Shown one piece after another: positions 32,472 to 44,675 of a DNA stretch of 64,000 nucleotides (positions are counted from its first letter, which is position 1; the number at the start of each line of letters is the position of its first letter). Location of the stretch: positions 3,720,001 through 3,784,000 of the forward strand of contig CP085826.1 in NCBI GenBank assembly GCA_020809705.1, read 5' to 3'. Under the pieces are notes generated by a model. The model was not told the DNA's origin and searched no databases. It saw only the letters and a list, made by a program, of their open reading frames with translations. A program made the translations under genes and the position numbers. The stretch comes from Calonectria ilicicola. Taxonomy: Eukaryota; Ascomycota; Sordariomycetes; Hypocreales; Nectriaceae.

Positions 32472-34758
32472 TGCTGCTGCTGCACGCAACTAGAGGAAAC
32501 GAAGGGCGGGCGATAAGGGGAAGGATTTTAGCCAAAAACCCGCCGGTTGTTGGAGACGGAGGCCCGCAGCTCTGGGTTCGGCTGGCACGAACAAACAACA
32601 AAGGTGGACGAGGCTTCTCCCAATCTCGCTCTATTCTCTGACGTCTACTCTACAGGACATGATAAGGGAGCGGAAGGGGGAGGGGCCGAGAGCGAAGGGG
32701 AGTTGATGGGTCGGCGCAAATATATAACTTGCGCCAAGCCCAAAGTCGCACACCTGAACATGGGTGTGATGGGCGTGGATGGGTCCCCAACCCACGAAGG
32801 CCGCGAATGGCGAAATCCTCCCCCCAGCCAGCCCTGCAGCTTTTGACTAACATGGCTCACGGCATGGCGCAACAGCAGGGCCGGGGATAAATAACAATCT
32901 CCGCCTGGCGGGAAAGAAAAAAGATTGACGCTGCTGCATCACGCAGACGCAAGGCATGTAAGACGCACGCTCTCTGCCATTGTAGGAGAGAGAGACAAGG
33001 CACACACACGAGCGCGCGGGCGGAGACACAGGACATGTTCAACTTTGGCAATTCGTAAAAACTGCGCAACCCGGGCAAAAGCTGCTGGCGAAAAAAAAGA
33101 AGGGTAATTAATAACCAAAAAAAAATATGGGACACCGCCATCCTCGAGGCGCGCGTTGACCACCGGCAAGCCTGTGGAGAAGGGCAACAGGAGCCGGGGT
33201 TGTGGGGTATTGTCTCTCGGGAACCAAGCAGGGGGGGGAGGGAAGGGAATGGGGGGAGGAACAGACTCGAACTCGAACTTGATGATGAAGTTGGGGAGGA
33301 AGGAAGGGGGGGAGGGGACTTGCAACCGAATCTTGTCACGGACTCGCTTTCCAAACCCGAGAAGAGAGCAATTACACCCGAAATCCCCCCCGCCCCCCAT
33401 CCCGGGTATTGTTGCCGAAAAGAAGGAACCTACAGTAGTTGCGTCATTGCATCTAACCATACATGCGCCGTCTCGGCCGCCAAGTCGGAGATCGGAGAAG
33501 TGACTGATCTCGAGATGTGCAACAAAAACAACCTTCCTTCCCCCCTCCCCTCCCCCTCCCCCGTCTCTGATCGACGCAACGCAGATTGCAAATAGGAGGG
33601 GGGGAAGAGAAAAGGTTGCGCTGGCTTCCCTGCCTTGTCATTGGCTCTGAGCCTGCACGAGGTCGAATCAAATCGGATTGAGCATTCCCTCACACCGTAT
33701 CCCTGTCTGTTGAGCCATACCCTCGGCTCCACGATTGTCACCCACGGCCTGACCGAAAACCCCATTGCAATGCGGTTGACGTTTGAAGAGCCGAATGCGG
33801 AACTTCGTCTCGTGCTAGCCCTTGACTCATTATCAATCCTACTCATCTTGCTGACATCTTTCTCCTCTCCTTCTCCTGCCATGCCCTATAACTTAACTCA
33901 TCCCTACAACACTAGTCAACTCAACATCAACGTCAACACCAACGTCAACCACTCAGCAACACAACCACCATCCATTCAATCAATCCCCAAATACCACCTA
34001 CGCAATGCCCAAAGTAGCACAAGAGATACACGTCGTCACACTAGCGCCCAAAGTGAACAAAAAAACTATTCCTCTCCAATATTTTTTATTTCATTGGATG
34101 TCGAGCCCTGATGCGGGCTACTCAATCTCAATCCGTTTCGTTTGTACCTTGCCTGGCGAATTCCTATCCTGCCAATTCACCCGGTCCGAACCATCCTCAT
34201 TCCTTTCATCCATCATCCCTCATTCTGCTGCTCCCAAAGAATACAACAATCGCAAAAGGATTCACGTCCACTCCTTAAAACCTGTCCGCAAGTGCCCTCC
34301 AATTAACAAATCCCGCCGTTGCAACCCCCCCGAAAACGACCAGAAATCAAGCAAGCAACGCGTGGGAACGACACGCAATCCCGTCGGTCCGGCAAATAAG
34401 AAAAAATAAATAGAGACGAACGTCACTCAATGCCTTTCGTCCTTGCCATCGCCAATGCCACCCTGATTCTTTTTTTAGGTGATTCTCGAAAAAAGAAACA
34501 ATCGTACACGTAAGACACATTGAGGAGAGAAAGAGAGAAATGTCTGCGTTTCCCCACACGAACAGTAACGCACCCAATGCTGATTATCTTTCCCCTCGTG
34601 CCTTCTCATCTCACATCCCCTCTTTGGGTGAGCATCGTGGTCATCCGGGCCCAAGGCTATGCCTAATTATGCATCCTTTGAGCCCTAATCCCATCTTTCA
34701 ACACCCGGGGGCGGTAGCGGCTGTGCCGCTTGCGTTCGCCCCTGCTGTTGCTACCACA
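32472..34758. other. Transporter promoter region and DEF1 3' region
   Basis: 2.3 kb with no convincing gene. The left part is the MFS promoter with the dyad at 32713-32735. The middle (about 32850-33600) is low-complexity, purine- or pyrimidine-rich DNA with G and C runs. The right part, about 33880-34760, is C/A-rich and is probably the DEF1 3' UTR. Confidence 0.5.
32713..32735. promoter_or_regulatory. Inverted repeat GGCGCAA/TTGCGCC enclosing a TATA element
   Basis: Perfect 7-bp arms at 32713-32719 (GGCGCAA) and 32729-32735 (TTGCGCC) enclose a 9-bp AT spacer containing TATATA. It lies about 242-264 bp upstream of the transporter ATG on the minus strand. It could be an operator-like site overlapping the core promoter. 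Confidence 0.5.
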
Positions 34759-37700
34759 CTAATGGTAGTTGCCTCCCCAGCCGCCGCGCTGCTGCTGGTT
34801 GCCGCCGTAGTAGCCGCCGCTGCCAAATCCGCCTTGGTTGTATGAACCGTAGGGGCTGTTGGCGTGCTGGCTGCCGCCCGCGTTGGCGCCCATTCCGTAG
34901 GCGCCGCTGCCGTGGAGGTTGTGGCCTTGAAGCTGGCTGGGGTAGGCACCGTAGCCGCCACCCATCTGTGAGTTCTGGGGCGGGGGGAGACCGCTCTGAG
35001 CAGCAGGGGCGTTGTTCGCGGCTGAGCCAGGTCGGGCTCCGCCAATCGAGGGCGAGGGACCTGACGATGTCTTCGAGTCACCAAACGGCTTCAGATCATC
35101 CGTAGCCGCAGCAGCGTTGGGCTGGCCCTGGCTGTTGAAAGACTGGCCCTGGGACTGGAAAGACGAAGCACCGCCACGAGCAAAGCTGTCCTGGACGCTG
35201 CCAAAAGTGCTGCCGCCGCCGAGGCCTGGCTGGCTGCCAGCCTGGGTAGTAGCAGCGCGGCCATAGTCGCCGAGACCGCCAGAGCTAAGAGCGCTGTCGC
35301 GGTGGAGCGAAGACTGACCGAAGCCAGCGGGAGAAGAAGTGTGGTCATAAGGAGCATTAGGGGAAACTCCATACGGCTGGCCGTACATGCCTCCCTTGCC
35401 ATACGGGCCAAAGCCACTGTGACCATATCCAGAGTAGTATTGGTGGTAGTAAGGGTTGCTGTAGTAAGGATGGTTGTAGCCAGGATACTGCTGGCCGTGA
35501 GACTGGGGCTGGGATCCCTGAGCAGGTTGCTGCTGCTGCTGGCCTTGCTGCTGGCCCTGCTGGGCGTGCTGCTGAGCGGGCTGTTGACCCTGAGGCTGCT
35601 GCTGCTGAGCCTGGGCCGTAGGGTTGGGGGTGCTGGTGCCGCTGTTCTGAGCGTCGTTTGCACCAAATCGGGGTTGGTTGTGCAGAGCACCGCTCTGAGG
35701 GTACTGGCTGAGGTTATCGGTCTGAGAAGCACCGTAACCTCCAAAGGGTCGCTGGGAGGGGGCATCTTGCTGGCCTTGAGCTCCCTGCTGACCAAACTGT
35801 TGGTTGTAGTAGCTGTAGGGGTTTCGATCGGGTTGGTTTGCAGTATAGTAGGAGGCGTATTCACTGGGGGCGGAGCTGAAACCAGCACCAGGCTGTTGAG
35901 GCTGGGAGGTCTGGGCGGGGAAGTTGTCGAAGGGAGGTTGAGAGGAGGGTGTGTTTTGCTGGGCGAAGGGATCCAGCGGTTTCTGGGGAGCTGCAGCAGC
36001 GTCCTGGGCACCAGCCTGGCCGAATCGGCCGAACTGCTGGGGGTTGGGAACTGCAGGCTGAGCGGGAGCAGGAGCCTGAGAGGCGGCAGCTGCAGGGGCT
36101 GTGGCGGGATCAGTATCATTCTGGAGGGGGTGATGGCTGAGGAAAGGGGACGCACCAGCGGGGGCGGCGATGGGAGGAACAGAGGAAGTGACCTGCTTCT
36201 GGGAGAAGGCCTCAGGGACAGCGGGTTGAGTAGCGGGGGGTAAGGAGGTACGGGGGTGGGCGATAGGAGAGTCGGCAGGAGGTTGGGCCCGGGTCTCAGG
36301 CTCCTCGCGATCTCCGTCAATATCGTCCTCGCCTCCGTTCAAGTTGAGAGAACCAAACTGTACGGCAGCACGGTCAACCTCACGGTTGCCAGGCATGCGA
36401 ACAGCTTCCTCCTGATCAAGAATTCGTCGTTGGTGGTGGCTCGGGCCTCGTGTGGTTCGCTCAGCAGTGGCTTTAGCCGCCGTGGCAGCAAAACCGCTGG
36501 CATCAGGTCGTTGATGCTGCTGAGCAGCCGAGATCGGTGTGGCAGTAACACTGCCGGGGTTCTGTCGTGGGTCCCAAGAGTCTGCGGCCGTGCTTGCGGC
36601 GGTGCCAGTCGCAGGTGGCTTGGAGTCGTCAACAACCTGCTCAAGATTTGTCTCGGTGAGTTCGTCCTTGGAAGGTGGAAGAGCAACTTCAGCCTCTACC
36701 ACTACAGCGGTTTCAACCGGAGTCGCCTCTTCTACGACGGGAGTGCTCTCAGTCTCAGGCTCGGCAGCAACAGGTTCAGGTTCAGGTTCGGGTTCGGTGG
36801 TGGGTTCGAGGACAGGTTCAGGTTCAGGCTCAGCGGTTTCGGGAGCGGGAGTAGGAGCGGGAGCGGGCTTAGGTGTGGGAGCTTCCTTGGGCTTAGGAGG
36901 GGCCTTAGGAGTAGTCGACTGTCGGAGCATGCTCGCCCAAGTCTTTACTGGGGGAGCAGCAGGTTTCGGTGGTTCAGTGGGAGCAGGCTTCTCAGCGACA
37001 ACCTCCTTCTCATCGGCGGCATCATCCTTGGGCTTTCCATTGCCCCAAGCAGAGGATTCCTCGGTGGGAACAGACAGCTGCTGGCCGTCCTTGGTTCGTG
37101 TGCCATTAGTGGGGGCAGCAGATCGACCGCGGCCACCACGACTTCCTCCTCGTTCAGAGGCTCGACCTCGACCTCTGCCTCCCTCCGAAACGGTGCGGCC
37201 GCCGCGAGCGGCTCGAGGGGCTGCGGATGCGGCATCATTGTTCGAGGGCGCAGAAGCGTTGTCCTTCGTCTTTGCGCGAGACGTCTTCTTGGGCTTTGAA
37301 ACTTCGCCCCATTGAGAAATTGAACCTAGAAAAATTAAGTGTCAGTGGGTGAATAATAGCCTAAAACAGGGAGCGCAAAAGCAGCAAGTGCAAGAGGTGC
37401 CAGCCAAAACAGTGGGTGGTGTGTCGTGTGCGTATGCACTCGCCAGCTTGCAAGCATAACAGCGTGGCAGCGTGCGGTGTACAACGGCAGTTGGAAAAAA
37501 GAGGCCACACGTACCATCAGCAATACGGGAGACAGCCTCGTCTTGGTCGCCGTTGGTCTCTTGAAGAGCAAAGAGAATATCAACCTCCGACCAGTCGGGG
37601 AACACAGCGCGGATCATGGACGTCTTGTCGCCGTATTGCTTTCGGAGCTCGCCAATGTCGCCGCCTTCGTCATCGAATGCTCCGAGGGACTCGTCGGCTT

Positions 37701-37818
37701 TGTGGTCGGCCTTGTCGCCATTGGTTCTGCGGCCGCCTCGACCGGCGAAACCTCCTCTACCACCGCGGCCGGAGCCTCTGCCGCGCGAGGCGGCTGGCCG
37801 TGTGGTCGCGTCGGACAT
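34759..37818 (-). CDS. def1: RNA polymerase II degradation factor Def1 homologue (CUE domain, Q-rich tail)
   Basis: Two exons, complement(34759-37325, 37515-37818), with a 189-nt intron and 956 residues. In yeast, Def1 promotes ubiquitination and removal of stalled RNA polymerase II after DNA damage. The N-terminus holds an RGG-type tract (SRGRGSGRGGRGGFAGRGGRR), then a CUE domain at about residues 54-102 (MIRAVFPDWSEVDILFALQE). Next come a basic RG-rich region, a Pro/Glu repeat region (TEPEPEPEPV), and a long Gln/Pro/Ala-rich tail with QQQ runs and Tyr/Gly-rich repeats (SGYGHSGFGPYGKGG) ending GGNYH. The exon join gives RIADG-SISQWGE. The low-complexity DNA leaves long false frames on the other strand. 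Family call is good; function in this fungus is inferred. Confidence 0.88.
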
Positions 37819-39877
37819 GGGGGAATATTTGGGTGTGAAGTAGTGAGAGCTGCGCTCAGCAAGAAGGGAAGAAAACAAAATTAGCCCGTCAGCTGTCCTC
37901 TGCGGAAGCAACAGGCAGGAGGGAGGGAAAAGGTCGACAGTGACCGGATGAGATATCGACAGATGGGGGCGTCGATGAAGGAGAGGCCAGATGATGGAGG
38001 AGAGTTGAAAGGTGCTAAAGTGGGAAGGGAGAGGAGAAAGAGGCACGAGGTTTTCCCCAGAAGCAGAAGAAAGGTTCAGGTTACGAAGGTTTTGCCTTAG
38101 CGGCAAGTGAATGGCGACTGTGAGTGGTGACGCCCCAGCAAGTCCAGCCCAGCAAAGCCCCCCCTTTGGGTCTGTGGTCTATACTATGGGCTCTGGCCTA
38201 TGGCCTATGGCGCCGACCGCGTCGGCCCAGACGAGACGAGGTCAGTGGGCTGAAGGGGTACGTACCGCCGCAAGCAGATCGCCCACAGCACTGTGCCTGT
38301 CTACCTTACAGTATACCCACAGCACACCCACAGCACACCCACAGCGCATCGGCACCTCCTTAGCCTCCCTGGCAGTCCTGTAGCCCCCCCAGCAGCACAG
38401 GCCCTGGCCGCACCAGCTGCAACTTGGAACGGAGCCCGGGGCACCCCAGTCCCCCCGTTGAACGAAGCCCTTGGGCTGAAGGTACCTTGCCATCTGGTGG
38501 CGCAACGGCCTCGCCGCATGTACCCCAAAGACATGGAGCTCGCTTGCCAGCTACCTGTGTTTTACCCTAACGAGACGCCGTGGCCCTATGTCACTCTTGC
38601 TCGCCCCAGCGGTACCACCCTCGCAGCAGCGTTGCAGCCCTCTTGCCCCCCCGTCTCATTCTAGCTCTCGCCTCGACTCGGCACCTATCAACCTGCCAGC
38701 CAAAATACCTATCCGTAGGCTAGAGGCCACCTTAGGAGATCCTGGGCGATCGCCCTCGCCGCGGCCGCCGCCCAAACCCACACAAGCACGCAAGCAACGG
38801 GGACGGCAGGGCGGCGGGGGGGCACATTCTCGAGCAGCGCACACAGGGGAAGCCGACAGGGGAAATCAGACAGTGGCTGTTGAATGGCAATGACGCATAT
38901 ATGGCAACTACAGGATAACGGCAGTAAGTCACGAGGACAAGGTCATTCATGCACGTACATTGCACATACATTACCGGCATCACATCACCTCTTTGTCCTG
39001 AGCAGCCTATCAGTCGCAATTTGGTGTGCGTGCGAAAAGCAAAAGGAAAAGCCCGGCCCTCACGTCACACGTCAGCGTCAATGATGGACGGTCTTTTTTG
39101 CTCGTTTACTCCTTGCATTGATGCCATTGGTGCCATTGTGCGTTAATGCCCGTGTCGCCTTGGCCGAGGCGCACATCAGGGCTTCCTCCCTGCTCAAGAA
39201 CCCCAAAGGGCAAATAGCATCTCCGCTTCAGAGACTTGTTTTGTCTGGTCTCTCCTCGCGCACAAAGTCACAAAACCCGACGTATCACGGACGACTATCT
39301 GCTTCTAAGCTGCTCCCGAAGCCTCCATCGGCCTCCACCATCAGCGGGCGCAAGTACCTGTACCTCGACCAAGCTACATCCCCACGCCTGCCGCGCCGAA
39401 TCTCGATGGCCTCCGGGTCCTGGTACCTTGATTGCTACCCAAATTTGGAGCCAGGGGCCGTGCTAGCCACTCACAGTAAGGTCTAAGACCCACGCAAGCT
39501 CCCTCCCTGCTTCCAGCGACAGGTTCACAGCGTCCCTCCCCCCCATCTCAGCCCATCAGATCGCTCCGGAGTCAGTACGTACCACCCTTGCTGTCACTGT
39601 GCACTGAGCACTGAGGCTATGGAGTCGAGTCCCCAGGGACGGACAGTGGTCACCCTGTTTCGGTATGGCCGTGTCACATGACAAGGCATTGTGCCTCCAC
39701 ATGTCACCTGATGGCCCGTCTTGCGATGCCATCATGAGGAACATCACGTTAATTCAGTCGCCGTCACTCCACCCCGCCGTCGCCGAACATCCACCAACCT
39801 CAATCCCAAGTACTGGGCTGGGCCTGCCATAGGTGGCGCCGCCCGCTTCTCCCACTCCTCCAATTGCGCCGCCCATC
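37819..39877. other. Divergent region between DEF1 and an unknown gene
   Basis: 2.1 kb without a convincing gene. The first 280 bp look like the DEF1 leader. An 11-bp tandem repeat lies at 38315-38347. The remainder is C-rich and unassigned. Confidence 0.5.
38315..38347. repeat. Period-11 tandem repeat, three copies of ACCCACAGCAC
   Basis: Two perfect copies and a third with one change (final GCGC) follow one another directly. Confidence 0.8.
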
Positions 39878-41065
39878 ATGTTTTCCACAAAGGCAGTCCA
39901 TTCGCTGAAGAATCTCTTCGCATCGTATCATGAGCCTCTTCCCCTCTCCAAGCAGCAATCTCAGAAACTACTTGACGGTCTCAAAACATCATTTCGAAAA
40001 CAACTCGATCGTGAATATGGCCAATCCACTGATAATAGCCCCGCTGCACCCCCTAACCCCTCAGACTCGACTAATCCCGTTCGACTGTCTGCTACAAACC
40101 GCCATTTGAAGGATATCCTCTCCAATCCATTGTTCAGCTACAGCAAAGATATCAATTCAACTTTCCCTTCCACCCTACCCCTTCCGAAACGCGATCCCCT
40201 AGAAGTGTTCGACCATGCCGTTGCACGAGGAATGATGACACCGAAAGCGGCCATTGGTTGCATGGCAGCGAAAGCCAAGGAATTGCAAGCTCTGGACCCT
40301 AGTGGCAAAGCCCTCGCAACCTCGGGGACAACTTCCCGTATAATTCGATGGCTCCGGTCTTCTGGCGCTGAGCAGGATTTGCGCTTCTTGGATAATCAGA
40401 CATTCGTTCGAACGTTGGCTCCGTTCATGGTTGCTGAAGGAATGGAAGAGATTGCGTGGGAGTGGCTATCTCAAACGATTCACGGTTCTTCGAGTAACCT
40501 CCCTGATGAGAAGCGTCTGAAAAGAGCGTCACACCTTTTAGCAGAGCTCGTTCGAACCAAATGCCAACCTCAGTATGGCAACCTTGATTCCGGGATCTCC
40601 ACGATGCTCCAAGCCCAGCATATGTTTCAAAAGAGCCCCTTGCTTTCTGAGCTTCTGGTCTTGTCTTGGAGGTCAGTCTCGTGGTTTTCTACAGTTGAGT
40701 CGTACAGTCGACCTGCGCCCTCCGAGGAACTTTTTGAAGCCCACATGGCTACGGCTGATTACCTCCCACAACCATTCCTCATGGAAAGAGCTCATCTTCA
40801 CCTATATCACCCAACCCATCCTGACCACATCCCCGCCCTTCGTTTCTTCAAAGACAAGGAGACTCTTCGAAAACTGGCGAGCGCTATTGGCCCCAAGAAA
40901 ACAAAGCCCGCCAAACTCAGTGTGGTGTCATGGTTGGCGTTCCTAGGACATGACACAGTCAACCACCTCACCCAGACTGGGCGAGCGCAAGAGGCACAGG
41001 GAGTCACAGAATTGCTTCAAACGGAAGTGTCAGATCTGTTTAACAACAAGCTAGAGCCCGCGTGA
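39878..41065 (+). CDS. Conserved-looking protein of unknown function
   Basis: Intronless, 395 residues. The start is the ATG at 39878 (cccatcATGT); the frame is open further upstream but only with a GTG. The sequence is mostly helical with no signal peptide, membrane segment or motif I know. The N-terminus (MFSTKAVHSLKNLFASYHEP) is short and basic and could be a weak mitochondrial targeting signal. Repeated helical segments such as FDHAVARGMMTPKAAIGCMAAKAKEL and LAPFMVAEGMEEIAWEWLSQ suggest an alpha-helical repeat fold, which is speculation. Coding is supported by length, an uninterrupted frame and even amino-acid composition. It is convergent with the ofd1 gene. Confidence 0.75.
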   Translation: MFSTKAVHSLKNLFASYHEPLPLSKQQSQKLLDGLKTSFRKQLDREYGQSTDNSPAAPPNPSDSTNPVRLSATNRHLKDILSNPLFSYSKDINSTFPSTLPLPKRDPLEVFDHAVARGMMTPKAAIGCMAAKAKELQALDPSGKALATSGTTSRIIRWLRSSGAEQDLRFLDNQTFVRTLAPFMVAEGMEEIAWEWLSQTIHGSSSNLPDEKRLKRASHLLAELVRTKCQPQYGNLDSGISTMLQAQHMFQKSPLLSELLVLSWRSVSWFSTVESYSRPAPSEELFEAHMATADYLPQPFLMERAHLHLYHPTHPDHIPALRFFKDKETLRKLASAIGPKKTKPAKLSVVSWLAFLGHDTVNHLTQTGRAQEAQGVTELLQTEVSDLFNNKLEPA

Positions 41066-41582
41066 GGACTTTTCAATTCTTCAGCGTGAAAGATTGACCA
41101 AATTGAAGCCCTAAATTCCTCGCGAAAAGTAACCCTCACATGTTCGACTTCCTGACGATTCAACTCGGATTTCTCGGTTGAGGCTACCAAGTCAAGTCGA
41201 CTCCAACCGACTTGAATCGTTCGCTGTTCGATCAAATTCTATACCTATTGGTAGGGACATTCAAACAGAGGCAGATCAGCTCATTGCCAAAGTCACACCA
41301 TATGAAGAAGAAATTTTATTGTACATATTCACATGACATCATACGAGATAGATACCCAGAGTCAAGATGCAAAATAGCATCTAAACCCATTCATAGATCA
41401 TTATTTACTATAGCCCCAGATAAGTGGCAAGCCCACTACACGGGAGGAATTAACACACACCCCTTTTTTTTTTAAGAGACAGTCGGTTCCGCGACTGCTG
41501 TGCTACTCAAATGGTGATATCAAAATTCGCTATGTGACTTCGCCCCTTTTGTTTGGTTTGGTCCCGACTCGTTATTTTATTC
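41066..41582. other. Convergent 3' region
   Basis: AT-rich DNA with a T run at 41464-41474, between two convergent genes. No coding region is seen. Confidence 0.6.
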
Positions 41583-43579
41583 TCAATCTGAGAAACCCTG
41601 GAATTCCTCCTCGTCGTCATCATCGCCATCCTCCATCTCCTCATCCTCGTCCTCCTCGTCTTCCACCTCCTCGATCTCATACACGGCAGCAATGTCCCAA
41701 CGGTCACCCTTGGCGCTCTTGCTGACATACTTGACAAACTTGAGAATGTCGCTGTCACGTAGGACAATGGTCATCTTGTTCCAGGCGGCGGCTTGGAAAA
41801 ATAGAATGTTGTCATCGTCGCCGCTCGTCTTGTAGATGGCAGCATCCTCGTCGGCATCACCATCGCCAGCCATGTACACCACGTGGCCGCCGACCTCCTC
41901 GGTTTCCTTGGAAGGCTTCTCTTCTTTCTTCTTCTTCTTGTCGACAGCTTTTCCCTTGCCCTTGCCCTTGTTCTTTCCCTTGCCTTTGGCCTTGGGCTCC
42001 TCCTCTTCCTCTTCTTCTTCCTCATCCTCTTCATCACCCCAGCCAGGGGTGGGTGTGAATCCGAGGTTCACTTCTAGACGAGGCTTGCCCTCGTGGCCGG
42101 TGGCCAAAGTGTAGTCCAGACCCCGACGGAAACGTCGAGCAAGGAGGTCGGCGCTCTCGATGGTGGTCTTGGTGGCCATCTGGAGCCACTGACGGAACTG
42201 GCGACTGGGCAGGAACTCATCTAGCAGCTCGGTGACAGGAGATCCTTTTTGGGGAGGGTGGGCCTTGTCAGATGCGCTGGGCTGCTGGTAGAGGTAGCGA
42301 TACTTGTGAGGGGGCTTAGCAACCCTCCACGCCGTCTTCTTTTCGATGGCATCAGTCTCCTCAAGGGCCGGCTTCTTTTCCTCGGCCTCGACGAAGTCTT
42401 TTAGCTTGGCAGAAAACTTCTTGGAGAGAATATCTGGCAGGGTGATGCTGGAAGTCTCCTCGAATTCCTCAGCGATCTGATCCAGGACATCAGGGGTGAG
42501 GTAATTGGGCGCCATGTATTTGAGCAGGAACTCAAGATCGGCCTCGTCAAAGCCTTCGGCCTCTTCAGACTGGTCAACCGGGATGGGTTTAGGCTGAGGC
42601 ATGTCATACTGGGCAGGGTTGCCTTGGAGCTGCATGAGACCGCTGTTCTTTTCATTGCGCTCTTCCTCACCTTCAATGTAGCCATCCTCACCAACCTGGG
42701 GAATGTGGAACCATCCGCTGATGGCCATGCGAACTCGGCCGCCGTCCTTCTCGAGCTGCTTCTTGGTCTCGGCATGGTACACCTCCTCGACGTCGTGGAA
42801 ACTCTCGCCGGGCTGGACGGCGAAGAAGCTGAGCTGGTTCCAGGCAGGAGGAATCACCTTGGTGACGTCGGGGAGCGGCGTCTTGGCGACTTCGCCATCC
42901 TTGCCCTTGATTTCTTGGACAGGGAACAATCGAAGAGCGCCACCCCACTCGGGCTTCCACGAGTTGTCGGGGTCGACGAGGTAGAGGATGTAGCTCACAC
43001 GACGACTTCCAATTACGTCATCGTGACAGAGGAGGTAGCATCCCGGGGTGTAGATGTTGATGGCAAGATCAGTTTTGCGGGCGCTCAGCGGGCCGCAGTT
43101 GGTAATGTGGGAGACATAGTTGCGGAAAGTCTCAGAGTAGATGGCATCGCGGAGCTTCTTGAGCGAGGGGAGCTTCGCCAGAGACTCGTCGTCCAGGCCG
43201 TCAAGGTTGGCAAGGTCGCCAGACTGGTGGATCTTGTAAATATCGGTCTCCTTGGGGGTGAAGGAAACGTTGGTCTTGATCTCGTTACGGACCGATCGCA
43301 GGAGGGAATCGTCGATGAGGCCGTTGATGACGGCGTGCTTGTAGGGGCCCGACTCGGCGTACTGGCTGGTGTACGAATCGAGGACGTCCTTGTCGAAGAG
43401 GCCAGCGCGGAAGCGCTGCTTGGCAACTTCGGGACTCAGAGCTGGAGAGGCAAGGGCTTGTAAGTGAGGGCTCTCCGGACCGGAGCGGCGAGGAATTGGG
43501 AGTGCGTACAGGGCTTGGATCGCTTTGCGAAGGCGGATTTGCCGGGCGCGGCCTTTCTCTTGGTCGCTGAGGGCGCCAT
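41583..43579 (-). CDS. ofd1: Prolyl 3,4-dihydroxylase of the Tpa1/Ofd1 family (2OG-Fe(II) oxygenase)
   Basis: Two exons, complement(41583-43441, 43510-43579), with a 68-nt intron and 642 residues. Yeast Tpa1 hydroxylates ribosomal protein uS12 and affects translation termination; fission-yeast Ofd1 controls the SREBP factor Sre1 by oxygen. The N-terminal catalytic domain has the iron ligands H163 and D165 (LCHDD) and H239 (ESFHDVEEV), and the 2OG-binding Arg at about 261 (GRVRMAISGWF). The second, degenerate oxygenase domain is present but split by an acidic then Lys-rich insert (DEEDEEEEEEE, KGKGKNKGKGKGK), and the tail is acidic. An alternative acceptor 15 nt upstream on the minus strand (exon from 43456) also keeps frame and adds five residues. 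Family is secure. Confidence 0.93.
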
Positions 43580-44675
43580 TAGGTCGTCGTGAGCTTCAAT
43601 CAAAAGCGCAGCGCACTGAGAGATGGAAAAGTTGTAGAGAAAAAATGTGAAGCGCCAGAGCAGAGGTGGGCTGACGTCGCCAATCGATAAAATTTCTGGC
43701 TCCGAAATCGACCCATCCGCTCAACGGTCACTGGGGGGGACCCCTTGCACCTTGGCTGTTGATCGAACGAGCGGACAGCAAGAAGCCCTCCGGCAATGCG
43801 ACGTGCGGCGCACAAGAATTTTTGATTTGCTATTTTTTTGGTTACCCATTTTCTCTCTTGCGCGTGTGGTTTTCTTTTTTTTTTTCCATCCTCAGCGTGT
43901 GATGGCGGCGAATGGGTGGTGGTGGTGGTGGTGGCAGTGGTAGTGTTGCACTCCCAGGCTGCTGTAACATCGCTGCAAGTGCACAAGCCTAGGCTTGCTT
44001 GTACTGACTGTCCCTCGCCCATTTTTTGAAGCTGTGCCGCCCTCAGCGCGCCAGAGGCATTGATTTTTCCCACGGCACACGCTGGAAGCCCGCCACCGTG
44101 ATGATGCATAACCACACTCCCCTCCCTTTCTTCTGCAGGATCCAGATTCGATACATACACTGCCACTGGTGTGCATAGACGCCCGGCGCAAAGCAGTCCA
44201 AGTGGGGGGGGGGGCATCGACATTTGAGACATCAGCCATAAGCATGCACCTCAAAGCCATGCTGCATTGGTCTCTTTTCGCGATGCATGTGGGCTCGCGG
44301 AATGTCCGTGTCACGGGTATCACGCCCGTCATTCCGAATGGTGCTTCAATTCGGGTATTTCTTGATAGAGCCTTATGTCCGGACCCATTGCTAGACACGC
44401 CCTCCATCAACCATCATGTGGGATGGGAACATGCCGTCCCATCACCCTCCTGCAATCGCCCAGGTAGCCATGAGGAAGCCAATGGCAGTAGGAATCGTCC
44501 CCATGATCTGCCAGTACTCGAATATACATCTGATAGCTCCTCCAGGAAAAGCACTATCAATCAATTCTTTGATATTTATTTGTCATGAGCTAATTTCACC
44601 CTCCCAACTCCCCGTCTATATGTCGCCAGTCTCTTCTTTCCTCACTCACACCCACGCCCACACCCACTTCCATCA
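43580..44675. other. Region between ofd1 and the epimerase gene
   Basis: 1.1 kb without a convincing gene. It contains the ofd1 promoter, a (GGT/TGG)n block near 43916-43940, a 10-G run near 44204-44214, and a C/T-rich 3' region for the epimerase gene. Confidence 0.55.

Noticed and set aside
35302..37299. Long plus-strand frames (313 and 347 codons) opposite DEF1
   Set aside because: They come from the Gln/Pro/Ala-rich codons of DEF1, and are composed of Ser/Arg/Gly/Leu runs without domains.
42624..43463. 279-codon plus-strand frame opposite ofd1
   Set aside because: The minus strand here encodes the conserved 2OG oxygenase domain with all metal ligands, so the plus frame is a shadow.
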